DNA of 64,000 nt from Diphasiastrum complanatum (Eukaryota; Streptophyta; Lycopodiopsida; Lycopodiales; Lycopodiaceae), in contig CM055098.1 in the NCBI GenBank assembly GCA_029204225.1, forward strand, positions 14,520,533 through 14,584,532, written 5' to 3'. Each line of letters begins with the position of its first letter. Position 1 is the first letter of the stretch. This document shows positions 10,977 through 21,844 of this stretch, in pieces. The notes under the pieces are model-generated. The model searched no databases and had not been told where the DNA came from. It worked only from the letters and a program-made list of their open reading frames with translations. The position numbers and the translations under genes are program-made.

Positions 10977-12750
10977 TTAGGGAATATTCCAAATGTCACA
11001 CACTCCCATGTACTCTGCTTCCATGGATGATAGTGCAACTGATGATTGTTTTCTGCAGCTCCAACTTATACAGCCATTACCTAATATGAATACATAGCCA
11101 CAGGTAGACTTCCTATCGTTATGGTCTCCCGCCCAGTCTGAATCAGCAAAACCTGTCATAGCATCATCTGATGCCCTGAATGTGAACTCCAATTTGTCTG
11201 ATCCTTTTAAGTATCTCAGTATTCTCTTGGCGGCCATCCAATGTCCTTCTCCTGGGTCTGTCAGATACTGGCTCAATTTGGTCTGTCAGATACTGGCTCA
11301 ATTTGGTGACAACAACTGCAATGTGTAGGCGTAGATCATGATGTACATTAGTGACCCAATCAGGTCCTAAATGGTTTCTTTCTCATCATTTTCCTCTCTT
11401 CTTCAGATGCTGGAGACATCTCTGAGGTCATGCTTACTAACATTAGTATCTAAAGGGTGGATACTGGAAATGATTCCTCCATTCTGAACCTGATGCTTAT
11501 TGACTTTATGAATTTTTCCTGGCTCATCCAAGTTATCCTATGCTCCCTATCCCTCTTTATCTGGATTCCTAGACAAAAGTGTATAGGTCCCATGTCCTTC
11601 ATATCAAACTCATTCTTCAGAAGTTCCTTGATATCCCTAACTTTCCCCTTGTTATTCCCAACAATTATAATGTCATCTACATATATGGCAACAACCAAAA
11701 GCACATTTTCTTCCTGCTTTATATATATGATATTGTCTGAGTGGCATCTCTGCTAAATCCATTCTTGAGGAAGAACTCATCCAGGCATAGGTACCACATT
11801 CTAGATGATTGTTTAAGGCCATACAGAGGCTTCTTCAAGAGACATACCTTTTCGCTTCCATCTTCCAGACCAGGTAGTTGCTTCATATATACTTCCTCCT
11901 GCAGCTCCCCATGCAAGAATGCCGTTTTCACGTCCATCTGCTCAATCTCCATTCATGTATGGCCGCCCAAGCTATCAGCAATTTGAGTGACGACATCTTC
12001 ACCACTGGAGCGAATGTCTCCATGTAGTCTATCCCCTCTACCTAACTGAAACCCTTTGCCACCAATTGGGCCTTCAATCTTTTAACATCCCCATCAGTTG
12101 TGTATGTAACCTTGAACACCCATTTGCTTCCGATTGCCTTCTCCCAGGAGGTAGGTCCACCATGTCCCATGCATCGTTTTCTTTGATTGACCTCAATTCC
12201 TCCCTCATGGCATTTTAATTTGCCAATGTTCCAACTCCGGACTCTCCTGTGCTTCGGGTAGGCTCTCAGGTTCTTTGATGACTTTGTTTTCATCAGCTTC
12301 GTATCCTAAGAAGCTTATTTCATCGTATCTGTTGGGAGCTTTCTTTTCTCTTACTGACCTCATTGTTCTATGCGGCAACTCACTATCCACAACAGGGTCG
12401 GATCCTTGGTAATGTCCTGATTATTGCCTTTATCACCATGCTCATCGTCTACGAGTTCCATTGTCCTACTGGAAGTTGCTTCACATCTATCATCAATGAT
12501 TATCGTTTTTGATTGTCGGCCTATTTCCTCCTCATTGTCTTCTTCGAGCAGCTCCAATTATTTGAAAATCACATCTCGTGACAGCACCACCTTTCGCTTG
12601 CAGGGGTCGTATAGCTTGTATCCCTGTGCATTGTCTGAATACCCCACGAAATATACATGGGTCCCCTCTCTTGTCAAACTTCTTTTTTGTTTCCTCAGGA
12701 ACATGCAAATCATTCTCCTTGAATATTTTTGTTGCTAACTGTTGCGTTTC
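10977..12750 (-). pseudogene. Copia integrase C-terminus, RT and RNase H, broken
   Basis: Minus-strand pol remnant. In order: integrase C-terminus (KKFDKRGTHVYFVGY, about 12690-12600), an acidic linker (12557-12310), RT N-terminus (KAIGSKWVFKVTY at about 12150), RT fingers ([18 protein letters not shown], 11935-11880; [18 protein letters not shown]), the catalytic YVDD box (AIYVDDIIIVG, about 11680), and RNase H (YLKGSDKLEFTF, DSDWAGDHNDRKST, SSMEAEYMG) ending at 10977. Several frameshifts occur, one caused by an exact 25-bp tandem duplication at 11256-11305. The integrase core and everything upstream are lost at about 12745. Confidence 0.85.
11256..11305. repeat. Exact 25-bp tandem duplication inside Copia RT/RNase H
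   Basis: The 25 bases at 11256-11280 (starting GTCTGTCAGATACTGG) are repeated exactly at 11281-11305. Since 25 is not a multiple of three, the duplication shifts the frame between RT and RNase H. Confidence 0.9.
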
Positions 12751-12828
12751 CGTTCCTACACACTCACGCTCAAAGCTTCGAGCTTTCGTTGCCTGTCATC
12801 CCCACGTTTTACGACATGGTATTAGAGC
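12740..12828 (+). repeat. Candidate ultra-short LTR with PBS
   Basis: A 77-bp segment, 12740-12816, begins TGTTGCGTTTCC and ends TTTTACGACA (TG...CA). It is followed with no gap by TGGTATTAGAGC (12817-12828), one mismatch from the initiator tRNA-Met PBS. This is the layout of a TRIM-like element. It also marks the point where the neighbouring Copia integrase homology stops. No second LTR copy was found by eye between 12830 and 14874, so this could also be the tail of a longer LTR. Confidence 0.4.
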
Positions 12829-14874
12829 GGGCATTTTAGTAATCTACATTTCTACTGCAGATTATCAGTCTTGTTTCTACCAAGACGACTCTCTAGCAAA
12901 TGCACAGCCAATAGTATTCTAACAATCGTTTTTTCTACCAACGATCTCGTGCAACCAGAATGGATCCATCATCTAGTACTCACTCGTTCCAATTTTTGAC
13001 CTTTGATGATTTCGGACTAATTTCATTACAACAATAATCATTCCATTTACTTGATGTTCGTCTAGTTTGTAGAATCGATAAATATATTTTAGAACATTTT
13101 TAATATCAAGGAAAATATTATTACAATCGTTGTACTTGAGCTCATCACATTCGGATTTGTATAAATTTGTTATATAAAGTGGTTGGCCAACTACTTTGAA
13201 CATTCCATCATTATAATAATTTGCTAATCTTATCCGATATGGAGGAGGAAGATAACTTTTTTTCACCATCACTTGAGAAAAGGCTTATTTAACTATTCTA
13301 AAAAAAGTAAAATAAGTATTTCTGCTAATTCCAAAATCATCACATGCACCTTGTATCAGATTTGCATCCAAGTAGTTTCAACCTTATTCAAAATAGTCTC
13401 TACAATTTTTTTTTTCATTTTCTCAAACCGAGCATTTTTCATCATTGCCTTTGCTGACTTTCTCGGTAAAACATGACTTAGAGATTCTCCAATGCATGAA
13501 CGATCTGTTAAATAGTTCTTTGCCACCAAAAATGATCTCCAACAAACATAGAAAAACTCAAATTGTGTTTAATAAATTGATAATGCAAATCAAACTTAAA
13601 TGACAAATACAAATCAAATAAACAGTTTATTATGAAAACATACTTAAATTTTTGAATTCTTTTTTTTTTTATTGTCACTATGTGTGGATAAATTATTAAT
13701 ATTCTTCATTGGTATTCTCTTTCTTTTCTTTTTCGTCATTGCCTTTTTTAAAACTTGTATATCAACAACAGATTTTAAACTATCAGATCACAATTTCTCT
13801 ATGAATTCTAACATTTCTTGGTTTAAGCCCCGAAGAGTTGTAACTATAGCATTCAACTCTGATATAGCATGCTTGAGTGCAATGCTTTCAATCTGGCATG
13901 TTGCACGTAACCAAGTAATTGTTGATTTGATCGTTGCAATTGCTGATAACAAACTATAATTGTTGATTAAGACAAAATATGCTATGCATTCCGATATCAC
14001 GCAACCTTTGACAATATCCCAATAATCCGCTATTTCCTTCACATACAAATCTAAGAAGATCAGTTACGGACTAAAACCTGGACACAAAATGGTTGTTGGA
14101 TCATTAGGATAAATTGATCCATCCACCCACAAATCTATATTCTTATGATTATTTAATCTCAATTCTCTAACTATCTACAACATTCTCTACAACTTTCAAA
14201 TTTTTCTTATTAATTGGAGTGTATTCCATTGAAAGTGCAACATGCAAATGGAACATTGCCATTGTTGAAAGCTACAATCCGTAAATGCTGCAAACCACAA
14301 TAAGTCTAACTTAATAGATCTAGCATACCTTACTTTTGTAATGTATATGTCATGCTAAAAATTCGTCCCACCTCATATTTCACTGTTAGCATACAAATAT
14401 TTCAAAATTGCTCATTATACTTCCGCTTTAGTTTTAGCAGTGAGCACACCAAGATTTACACTCTTAAAGCTCTAGCCTCGAATTTTGAAACGAGCATGAA
14501 GAGAAATTATTACATCTCATGCTTACTAACTAATGTCTGAAGTTAATCATACCAGTTAAACAATGGGCAAGGTCGGAAACTCAAAAAACGGCAACCAAAA
14601 GTTACCGGTTCGCATTCTCTTTCTATGTAACCTCTCTCTAAAAGGAAATTTTTTTAAAGGGCCCATTTTGAGCCCATATTTCTTCTAATGATACAGGGAG
14701 GAAAAGCTAAAGCATGTAGATTTATCGTCATCAGAAACATTGTATCCTAATGATCCATGTTCATTGCAACATCCGGATTTTCATTCAGTGAGTCAATTAA
14801 TAATCTATATGTGTCATGACAAAAATGGCCTTTTGGGTTACTGTGAGAATTTGATGCTCTATGGGAATGCACAT
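12829..14874. other. AT-rich region with an unrecognised coding remnant
   Basis: Strongly AT-rich, many short ORFs. On the minus strand a frame of about 150 codons with one stop runs from about 14140 to 13690 (contains DLWVDGSIYPND, then VKEIADYWDIVKGC, then a Lys-rich tail). Another minus ORF of 99 codons covers 12973-13272. I do not recognise either. They could be exons or transposase remnants. No start, promoter or splice evidence is convincing. Confidence 0.35.
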
Positions 14875-16169
14875 TGTTAGGGCCATTTTTGGCAGGGGAT
14901 TGGTCCAGCCAAAACATCCTAAAAAAGTCAAGGGGCACTACTACTGATGGTGGCTATGCCCTACATGAGTAACGAAGGTCCTGCCACATCCAATCCTGGG
15001 GGCTTCCTCTGTTACCCCGTGCTCCCCAACCGATGAGAGTTTTCTAGGCTCTCAGAGATACGGTTGCAAGGAGGGGGTGCTAGTACTTTTGGCTGCAATG
15101 ATTCACTAGCTTTCTAGGGTCACGGTTCCATAAAACTTCCGATCACTAATTCGCGTTAGGATCTTGCTAATATCTCTTTCCCCATTAAATTCGGCTTACA
15201 GTTAGTAGAAATCTTACATGGGCTGAAAATCGATTTACTGTCTATGATGTGCTCGTGGAGTGCAAGTTATATGCACTGCTTTGTTTGCTAAGCGACGGTA
15301 TTTTTGCCGACCATTGGGTCTAGGTGTTTCGCTAGATAGTACCGACGATGGGTGTGACTAGTGTGACGCTTAACCAAGGCGGTGTATTTCAACCGCGGAT
15401 GGTGGACAGCCCACTCTGGTGTTTCACAGAGGTCGGGTCCAATTGATATGTTTCACAATTTCACAACTTGACGGTTTTATTGTAGTTCAACTAACAGGTT
15501 TATCATAGAGCAAAAGCACGTTTCTTTACTTTCATAGATCACATCGCAATAATCAGTGCAATACGACGCCAATAACCCTAGCTAATTATCCTTAGCTTTG
15601 GTTGCTAAGTCGAAAATGAGAAACCCTCATTGCTCTAATTAACCACACAACATTTTTCATGCACGACTATAATTCCAACCTGAGTTTTGCATATCGGAAC
15701 TTAAATTAGTACTACCTCATTCTTCGAAACGATGTCCCTTAAAAAACTTGCATCCCTAGAATACTTGTAAAAATCCCGTAAATGGTAAAACTACTCCATG
15801 TATAACTTTGATGGTTTCATACATAGTACCGATGCGATTTCCTAATGGCGTATAAAGATGAATCATTTAGTACAACCAAAAAGCCACAATTGCGGAATGA
15901 AAATTTTGATTCACTACACATGGAACACAATATGGTATGTAAAACGACATTCGCAAACTGTATCTTAGACAATGGTATTGAATGCAAATTATCTCAGATA
16001 CGTGTGAGGTGATCGGTTTGTCAGAGAGTCCAACTAGTCATGGATGCCGCTTTCTTCCCATGTCGCCTTCCATTTGCTGCTTGCCACTTGCTTTGCCACA
16101 GTCGGTCGGTGAAGAACAAACCACGATAGATCTGATTTTTGGCAGTGGGTAGCGATCAGAGGCTGCAAC

Positions 16170-16620
16170 AGGGTTCTAGTTCGCTGGCAGGCTATCAGAG
16201 GTTGATTTTTGACTGTAACCGGCCATCGGAAATCCGCAACCGGCTGGTACTGGCTGCAGGTAGGTCGCTGACAGATTGTAGAAGTCTGATTTTTCCACAG
16301 GCAGGCAGGTGCAGGTCCACAACGAGCCACAGACGGGTAGGGCAGGGCGAAAAATCTGCAGGCAGGCTTGACAGAGAGTCGTAGAGAGAGGTTCAAGGTC
16401 GCAGATAGGGCAATTGGCCGCAAATAGGCCTGGAACTAGCCGCAAGCAGGTGGTACAGGGCCAACAGTAGGTCGTAGGGCCAGCAGGTAGGTCGCAGGGC
16501 CACAAACAGCTTGTAACAGGGCGTAGCAAAGGTGGATAGGCCGCAACTAGGTAGTGCAGGGCCGTAGGCAGGCAATACAGGTCTTGAGCAAGTGTAGGCA
16601 GGCTGTGGGCAGCGCTCAGA
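16170..16620. repeat. Degenerate GC-rich minisatellite in the 3' LTR
   Basis: Loose tandem units built on GCAGGTAGGTCGCAGGGCC and GGCCGCAGGCAGGC. The units vary in length. Minus-strand ORFs across it are repetitive Cys/Pro/Leu-rich translations of the repeat and not genes. The equivalent array in the 5' LTR is at about 27990-28400 and differs in unit number. Confidence 0.7.
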
Positions 16621-17600
16621 GGTTATAAATCCCTAATTTTTCTCTGTGGACAGCGATCGGAAGGTCGCAGTAGTTCTAAGAATCGGATTTTTCCGTTGTA
16701 GATAGTGATGGAAGGTCGCAATTTTGACAGATAGAAAATAGGTCCGTTGCTCTTCAAGTAACCTCAGAATTTGAAGTGAACCAAGGGCACCATCACACAC
16801 ATTCACATACAACCAAGTACTAACAAATTCAAATGCTTGACATCAATCATCGAAATATAACAACCTACAAGCATGCAATCATCTGAACATTGCCCACCAC
16901 GTTGATACGAAATCCTAACTTCAACTGATCAAACCAGATGACAATAAGCTCGGACTATTAATCATCAAACATATGCCTCGCTAAACAACCAGGTTGGTTG
17001 CACATCAAATACAAACATAAACGAATTTAAACCACTACGATTGAAGTCATGGACCACCAATGCCTCATTCCAAGGAACTCTTCCTCAATTGTTAACCAAC
17101 CGTTCACTCAATCAATGTCAATCAACCAACAAAACACATCTCCCCATCCATGAGCCGCTTTTGGCCAACAAACAACTAACTATCGCAATGCTCACCTTCA
17201 AACATCCACCACACACAAGAGGAGCAATGCAACATCCAAGCAAGCATTAACACCAAGCAAAAGTAATGATCAACTCCCACAAGTAAACCCTAAATGGCCA
17301 TCACTCCATATTGGAGCTATAAGTCCTCCTTAAATATATTAACTACCATCCAATAGTAGTAACTAACATTTAAGCATTCAACCTAACAACTAACATTACT
17401 CTCAAACCACTAACAACAACCACACCACACAACTACAATTCAAGACACTACCTCCAAGCAAATCACACTCATATGAGGCAAGACAACAAGGATACAAAAA
17501 CTCTAACATACAAATACACATACTCTCAACACTAACTCTCAACACACATACTCTCAACACTAACTCTCAACACACATACACAAATACAGAGAGTTGACTC

Positions 17601-17610
17601 CTTTTTATAG
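17601..17610 (-). promoter_or_regulatory. TATA box in the 3' LTR
   Basis: Minus-strand CTATAAAAAG followed by GAGTCAACTC. The same box is found at the equivalent place in the other LTR. It would place the transcription start about 25-35 bases further along the minus strand, leaving a U3 of about 1.05 kb and an R-U5 of about 2.7 kb. Confidence 0.6.
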
Positions 17611-18676
17611 GAAAACCCAAGTGTCCCCCTTCAAAATGATGCTTTGCCAATTTTCATGCCTTTCAAGCCCTCTTTGCCATTTGTCCTCAACCCATTTGAT
17701 AGTACACCTAGTGGCCTCCATAAGAGAGTGGGGGAGTGGTGCATTCAAGGCTCTCTTCCAAAACTAGCCAAGATGCCATTTTTGTCAAAGGCTAGGGAGG
17801 CCATTCAAGTTTCCCCTTTTGTACACCCTAGAAGCCCAAAATATCAATGGCTAGTGGGTGTACCTCCCAATGTTTATAGCCTCCAAGGTGTTTTGGCATT
17901 TAATATCCAAATTTTGGGTGAGGCCCTTTTTGAACCCCTAGTTTTAGTAGGCGGCCTTCATTTTTTCTTTGGATACCTTCGTTTTGGGCCTTTCTTCGAT
18001 TTTTCAAGGGTCGTGCGCCTACTGCTCATTTGTCTGGATTTTTGGCCTGTTGGGTAACCACTTGGCCCGCACATTTCGTTAATTGCCAGTAAATTGCCCA
18101 AACTTTGCCGTTAGGGTTTTTGTCACTCCTTGACACTAAATCCATTTTTCCCAAACTTTTCTTTCTCAGTTTTTTCTTTGGTGGTTGACTTTTTCTGCAT
18201 TCATGACTAGGGCTCCCACGACAACACGGTTTCCCTGAAAAATACACTGAGTGATCATATATTAGTAAAAATGGACTTAATACATGGTGAGATTTTAGCA
18301 CGGTCATACCGGCTATTTTTTTACAACTGGCCATTTTTTTGAAAAGCCATAAAATATTTACTGGCCATTTCGAAGGCCGCAAAATTTGCTCTAGCCTCAT
18401 TTAGGACGGGCTGGGACCCAATTCTAGGTGGACCGGCACTTTTGGCTCGGTCTTACAAAACTTGACCACAAAATATTTTTGACGGTTTTTTCGAATGTCA
18501 GTTTCTTACTTTTAAATTGTGTCTAGCCACTTCAGGACGGGCTGGAACCCAATTCTAAGACAAATTTGTGCCGAAGTTTTTCTAATATCCGGGTTTTACA
18601 TGTCGGTTTTTTCATTTATTGCAAACTTAAACTTCAATATTAGCCCGATTTTCTGTGCGAAAATATCGGCTAACAT

Positions 18677-19817
18677 TGGTGACTACCATTGGGTAGTATG
18701 GTCCCCATACGGCGGACCTAGAGTCTCTGGTTTCGCAGACCAGCTCCTGGTGGTGGATCAAGTTTAGTGGGCTCACCACCCTTGCTAGGTGATGCTAACC
18801 ACAGTGAGTTGGTAGAATGTCTTCAACAGCTTCCTATCCAAAGGCCGTCGATTTAGCCCTTAGGATCCATCTGCAACCGGATTGGATTTAACCACGACAT
18901 CTTTGAATAGTTTGGTGTCTTCATACCTGCAAAAGCCCACCTGTGACCTAAATGGCAAATGCTCCCAATTCTATCATATGTAAGACAATGCCCACTTTCG
19001 GACCCATGCATAATGGGATATGCAAATGCAAATCTCAGGATTGGAGATGGGATGATATGGATGCAAGTCATCAGTATTGTGTCTAACACCGTGTCATTGA
19101 TGTGTGTGTGAATGCATACGCAATGAGGCTTTAGTGCCCCAACTCTGAAACCGGTCCAGACTGGTGATTATCAATTCTTTTTTTGTTTAGACATTCAACT
19201 TATACTCTCTAAGAATGGATTCAACAGGGAATAACCATCTAGTCTCCTCTCTGTACTGACTCTTCTCTCAAGCCCTATATTCTGACAGTAGTCCATGTAG
19301 GACAACTTATTGTCCTAAGATCCAATACACAAGATGCTAGGAAGTACTGGTTTTCTGCTAGTCTATGGAATCAATTAGGAAAATCGTCCTCACCTCTTAT
19401 GGATGTGCGAGGCGTCACTCATCCTCACAAATTGGTTCGAGATCTGATACATACAGTTGAAGTCTTTTTTTTTTTTCTCTTTTTTCTCTTACTTTTTTCT
19501 CAGTCTTTCTTTCTCTCTCTTTTTATGTTTTCTTTTTCTTCTTTTATATATATTTTTCTTCTATGCCTTACCCATTTGGCGATGGAGTCACTCCCCACCC
19601 CACTGCACTGTTTTTGTTCCCATTTTTTCCTCTCTAAACCCCCCCTCAACTATGTGTCTATACATTCATTAATGCCCATAGAAGTTAGCAAATGCCCAAA
19701 TGTAGCTCAGAGTTTTTATAGAGATGCAATAAATATGTATGCATAGAAAACTGAGACTTGCAACAGATGCTCACCATACCGTGTCTAGTGTATGATGCAT
19801 AATAGTGAGGTGGGTGG
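18677..19817 (-). other. 3' untranslated region of the Tat-like element
   Basis: No ORF of interest. On the minus strand 19550-19465 is a long purine-rich tract (A/G runs), which could act as an internal polypurine tract. Directly beside the LTR (18677-18720) no good polypurine tract is seen, so the plus-strand priming site is unclear. Confidence 0.5.
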
Positions 19818-20790
19818 TTACAGTGCATTCATGGACATTTTTGTCCATTGGTTTTTCAACTCCCCGGTGTAATTGGGGTCCACTTCTGCCACATCCACAA
19901 GGGCCGGATCGGCACCTTCCAGGAACTTAAAATAAAACATCTCATTTAGGGTTTTGCATTCCCTGGAAGTTCTGTCACGCATCCGCAGGTACAATGCTAG
20001 GTCCGTTCCTGACTCCATGGAGTCATTGGAGTTGTACCACCATTTGGCAAGGTGAATCCTGGTGGGTTTAGTCTTAGCACCCCAAGGTTGTAGTAGCCAA
20101 TTTTGCAGGCAGTAGGCATAGTGGCCGGCCAATCTAATGATACCATCTTTCTGGTGCGTGGCAACAACTGAAAACCTACATAAGCTCTGGCAGAAGTCTT
20201 TGTAGTTTTCAAAACTACCTGGGATGAGTGGCCATGTGAATCTGAGGGCGGAACTTGTGGATGGTCGTAGATCAAAAACCTGGATATCTAGCGAAAACTC
20301 CATGGGCGGTAGGTATAAGCTGTAAGCATCAAAATTTTTGTAGAACAGACTGTCCGACAAAATTTCCTTGCGGTGCAGATGGTAAGCGGGTAAAAGGTTG
20401 CGGAAATTCTGAAGCCCGATTGGTCCTCTTGCAGCTTCTTTTCTCTGATACTCATGTAACTGCCTAGCTAGCATGGCTACGGTAGTTTTGGTTGCAGCTA
20501 GTTCCACCTTGGTGTTGGCTAGGATCTTTTCCTGCCCTTTATACCCCTCCCTATGGCTTATCTGCCGTCTTTCACTAGCCTCCTTGAGGTCATTGTACTT
20601 CTGCTTCCAGGTATCTCGCTCCTTATTGCTGCTAACCAGCTCGTTAGTGGCTCTGATTCGTAGGTTCTTTTGTTTCTTCAATTCTTCTTTCAAACATTGG
20701 ATTTCTATGTCGGTCCTCTGTCCTTACTTCAGTACGAACCTCATCAGTTTTCTATGGCGCTGGTCAGGCTGATTACTGCTCTGTGGATCT
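19818..20790 (-). CDS. ORF3 of the Tat-like element, coiled-coil protein
   Basis: An intact 291-codon minus ORF (20693-19818), the longest open frame in the window. Residues 1-85 are rich in Lys, Glu, Arg and Gln with heptad-like spacing and look like a coiled coil. The remainder is globular with many aromatic residues (FYKNFDAYSLYLPPMEF, RFTWPLIPGSFENYKDF, AKWWYNSNDSMESGTD). No signal peptide, membrane segment or known domain is evident, so the term envelope-like has no support. It sits between aRH and the 3' LTR, where Tat and Athila elements carry extra ORFs. It may extend upstream to about 20790. Function unknown; that it has stayed open while pol has decayed is notable. Confidence 0.6.
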
Positions 20791-20950
20791 TCCATACTCT
20801 TTCCAGCAGTGAATTCCATCACCTATGTTTTGCATTTATATACATGAATATACAATGTGTTGAATGTACAAATAATCTTTAAACCTTACACCCCTCTCCC
20901 CCTCTGTATATCTCTTAGGTTCGTGCTAGGGTAGGGGTTTTACTATGTAC

Positions 20951-21610
20951 TTAGGCCGTGTGCATTATCCCATTGGTTATGCTACTATGGTGTGACCTAA
21001 AACAAGTTCTAGATAGTTCATGGCTCATTAATTGATGTAATTGGGCTAGGAGTTGGGGATTCTCTAGACCTACTTGGTTTATTAGACTTCTGATCCACCG
21101 AACTCCATACCATGCTTGGGCTTTTAGGACTGTCCATAGCTCCACAGCAGTGGTTATGGGTGAAATGACTACCCTACCTGGCTCACATTGCCAGTAATGA
21201 TCATGGTCGTAGGCTATCGCAGCTAGACTATCATCACGTTGGTTCTGTGCTCGTGGAATATGCATCCATTTGATGTGGAAAAACTCTCTATTGTATTTGT
21301 TGATGGCAATTGCATAGGCCTGTAAGGTCCTGCTTTTGAGTCGGTGTACGCCAGTCATACCTCGGATTAGGAGTTGTGAATCTCCCATAATTCGGAGGTT
21401 GCCTATAGTTTGCGCAACTCACATGGTCATTTGTAGACCGATTAGAAGGGCTTTGTATTTGGTAGTGTTGTTCGTGAATCCTTTTTCTAATAGGACTCCT
21501 ATACTGGCTAGTTCAGCCCCATTGGGTTCTACAATATTGCTCCTATGGCACCTTCTCTATTCGAATGTCTGTAGGCTCCGTCTACCTTCAACATATACAT
21601 CCCAAGTTCT
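20951..21610 (-). pseudogene. Archaeal-type RNase H (aRH) downstream of integrase
   Basis: A second RNase H with motifs unlike the Gypsy one: KVDGAYRHSNREGAIGAIL (about 21590-21535; first Asp), NTTKYKALLIGLQM (Tyr-Lys-Ala, usual Glu lost; about 21470-21430), MGDSQLLIRGM (21388-21356), and HIPRAQNQRDDSLAAIAY (about 21260-21205). This fits the aRH that marks Tat elements. It is followed by about 70 further residues. One stop splits it at about 21419. In this element it lies after integrase and before the third ORF. Confidence 0.75.
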
Positions 21611-21844
21611 TGGGTGAGTTCCATATCACAACAATAATTTTTTTGTATTTTTCTTGATTTTATGAATTTTTGTTTTGGTTTTTCGCACCCTTCCGTTCAA
21701 CGTATATGTACAAGGTCACTAAGGCTACTTTTGATTCTGTGAGTGTTCCCCATATTTGTGATGCTTCTAGGTCGTTCACTCCGATACTTGAAAAGGTGAA
21801 CATGAAAAGGTGTTACATACTGTACAAGTGACTTCAGCTTCTCT

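Larger units (their letters stand above)
14875..18676 (-). repeat. 3' LTR of the Tat-like Gypsy element
   Basis: Starts TGTTAG on the plus strand and ends CTAACA at 18671-18676, a perfect 6-bp terminal inverted repeat; length 3802 bp. It aligns along its length with 26668-30336. It contains a degenerate minisatellite (about 16170-16620), a 31-bp-type tandem repeat of CTCAACACTAA units (about 17520-17585), a TATA box for minus-strand transcription at 17601-17610, and two copies of a block ending GGGCTGG(G/A)ACCCAATTCT (about 18405 and 18540). Confidence 0.85.

Noticed and set aside
11457-11986. Plus-strand ORFs opposite the Copia RT
   Set aside because: Antisense shadows of a clearly recognised RT.
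16034-16575. Overlapping Cys/Pro/Leu-rich minus ORFs in the LTR
   Set aside because: They are translations of the GC-rich minisatellite in all frames; the matching region in the other LTR has different ORFs.
17644-18057. 137-codon plus ORF in the left LTR, partly kept in the right LTR
   Set aside because: It runs antisense to the element, is shortened to 86 codons in the other LTR, and has no domain; LTR similarity alone explains it.
18519-18767. 82-codon plus ORF at the inner end of the left LTR
   Set aside because: It crosses the LTR terminus at 18676 and runs antisense to the element.
19818-20693. Envelope-like protein
   Set aside because: The position fits, but there is no signal peptide, membrane segment or cleavage site, so an envelope role is not claimed.
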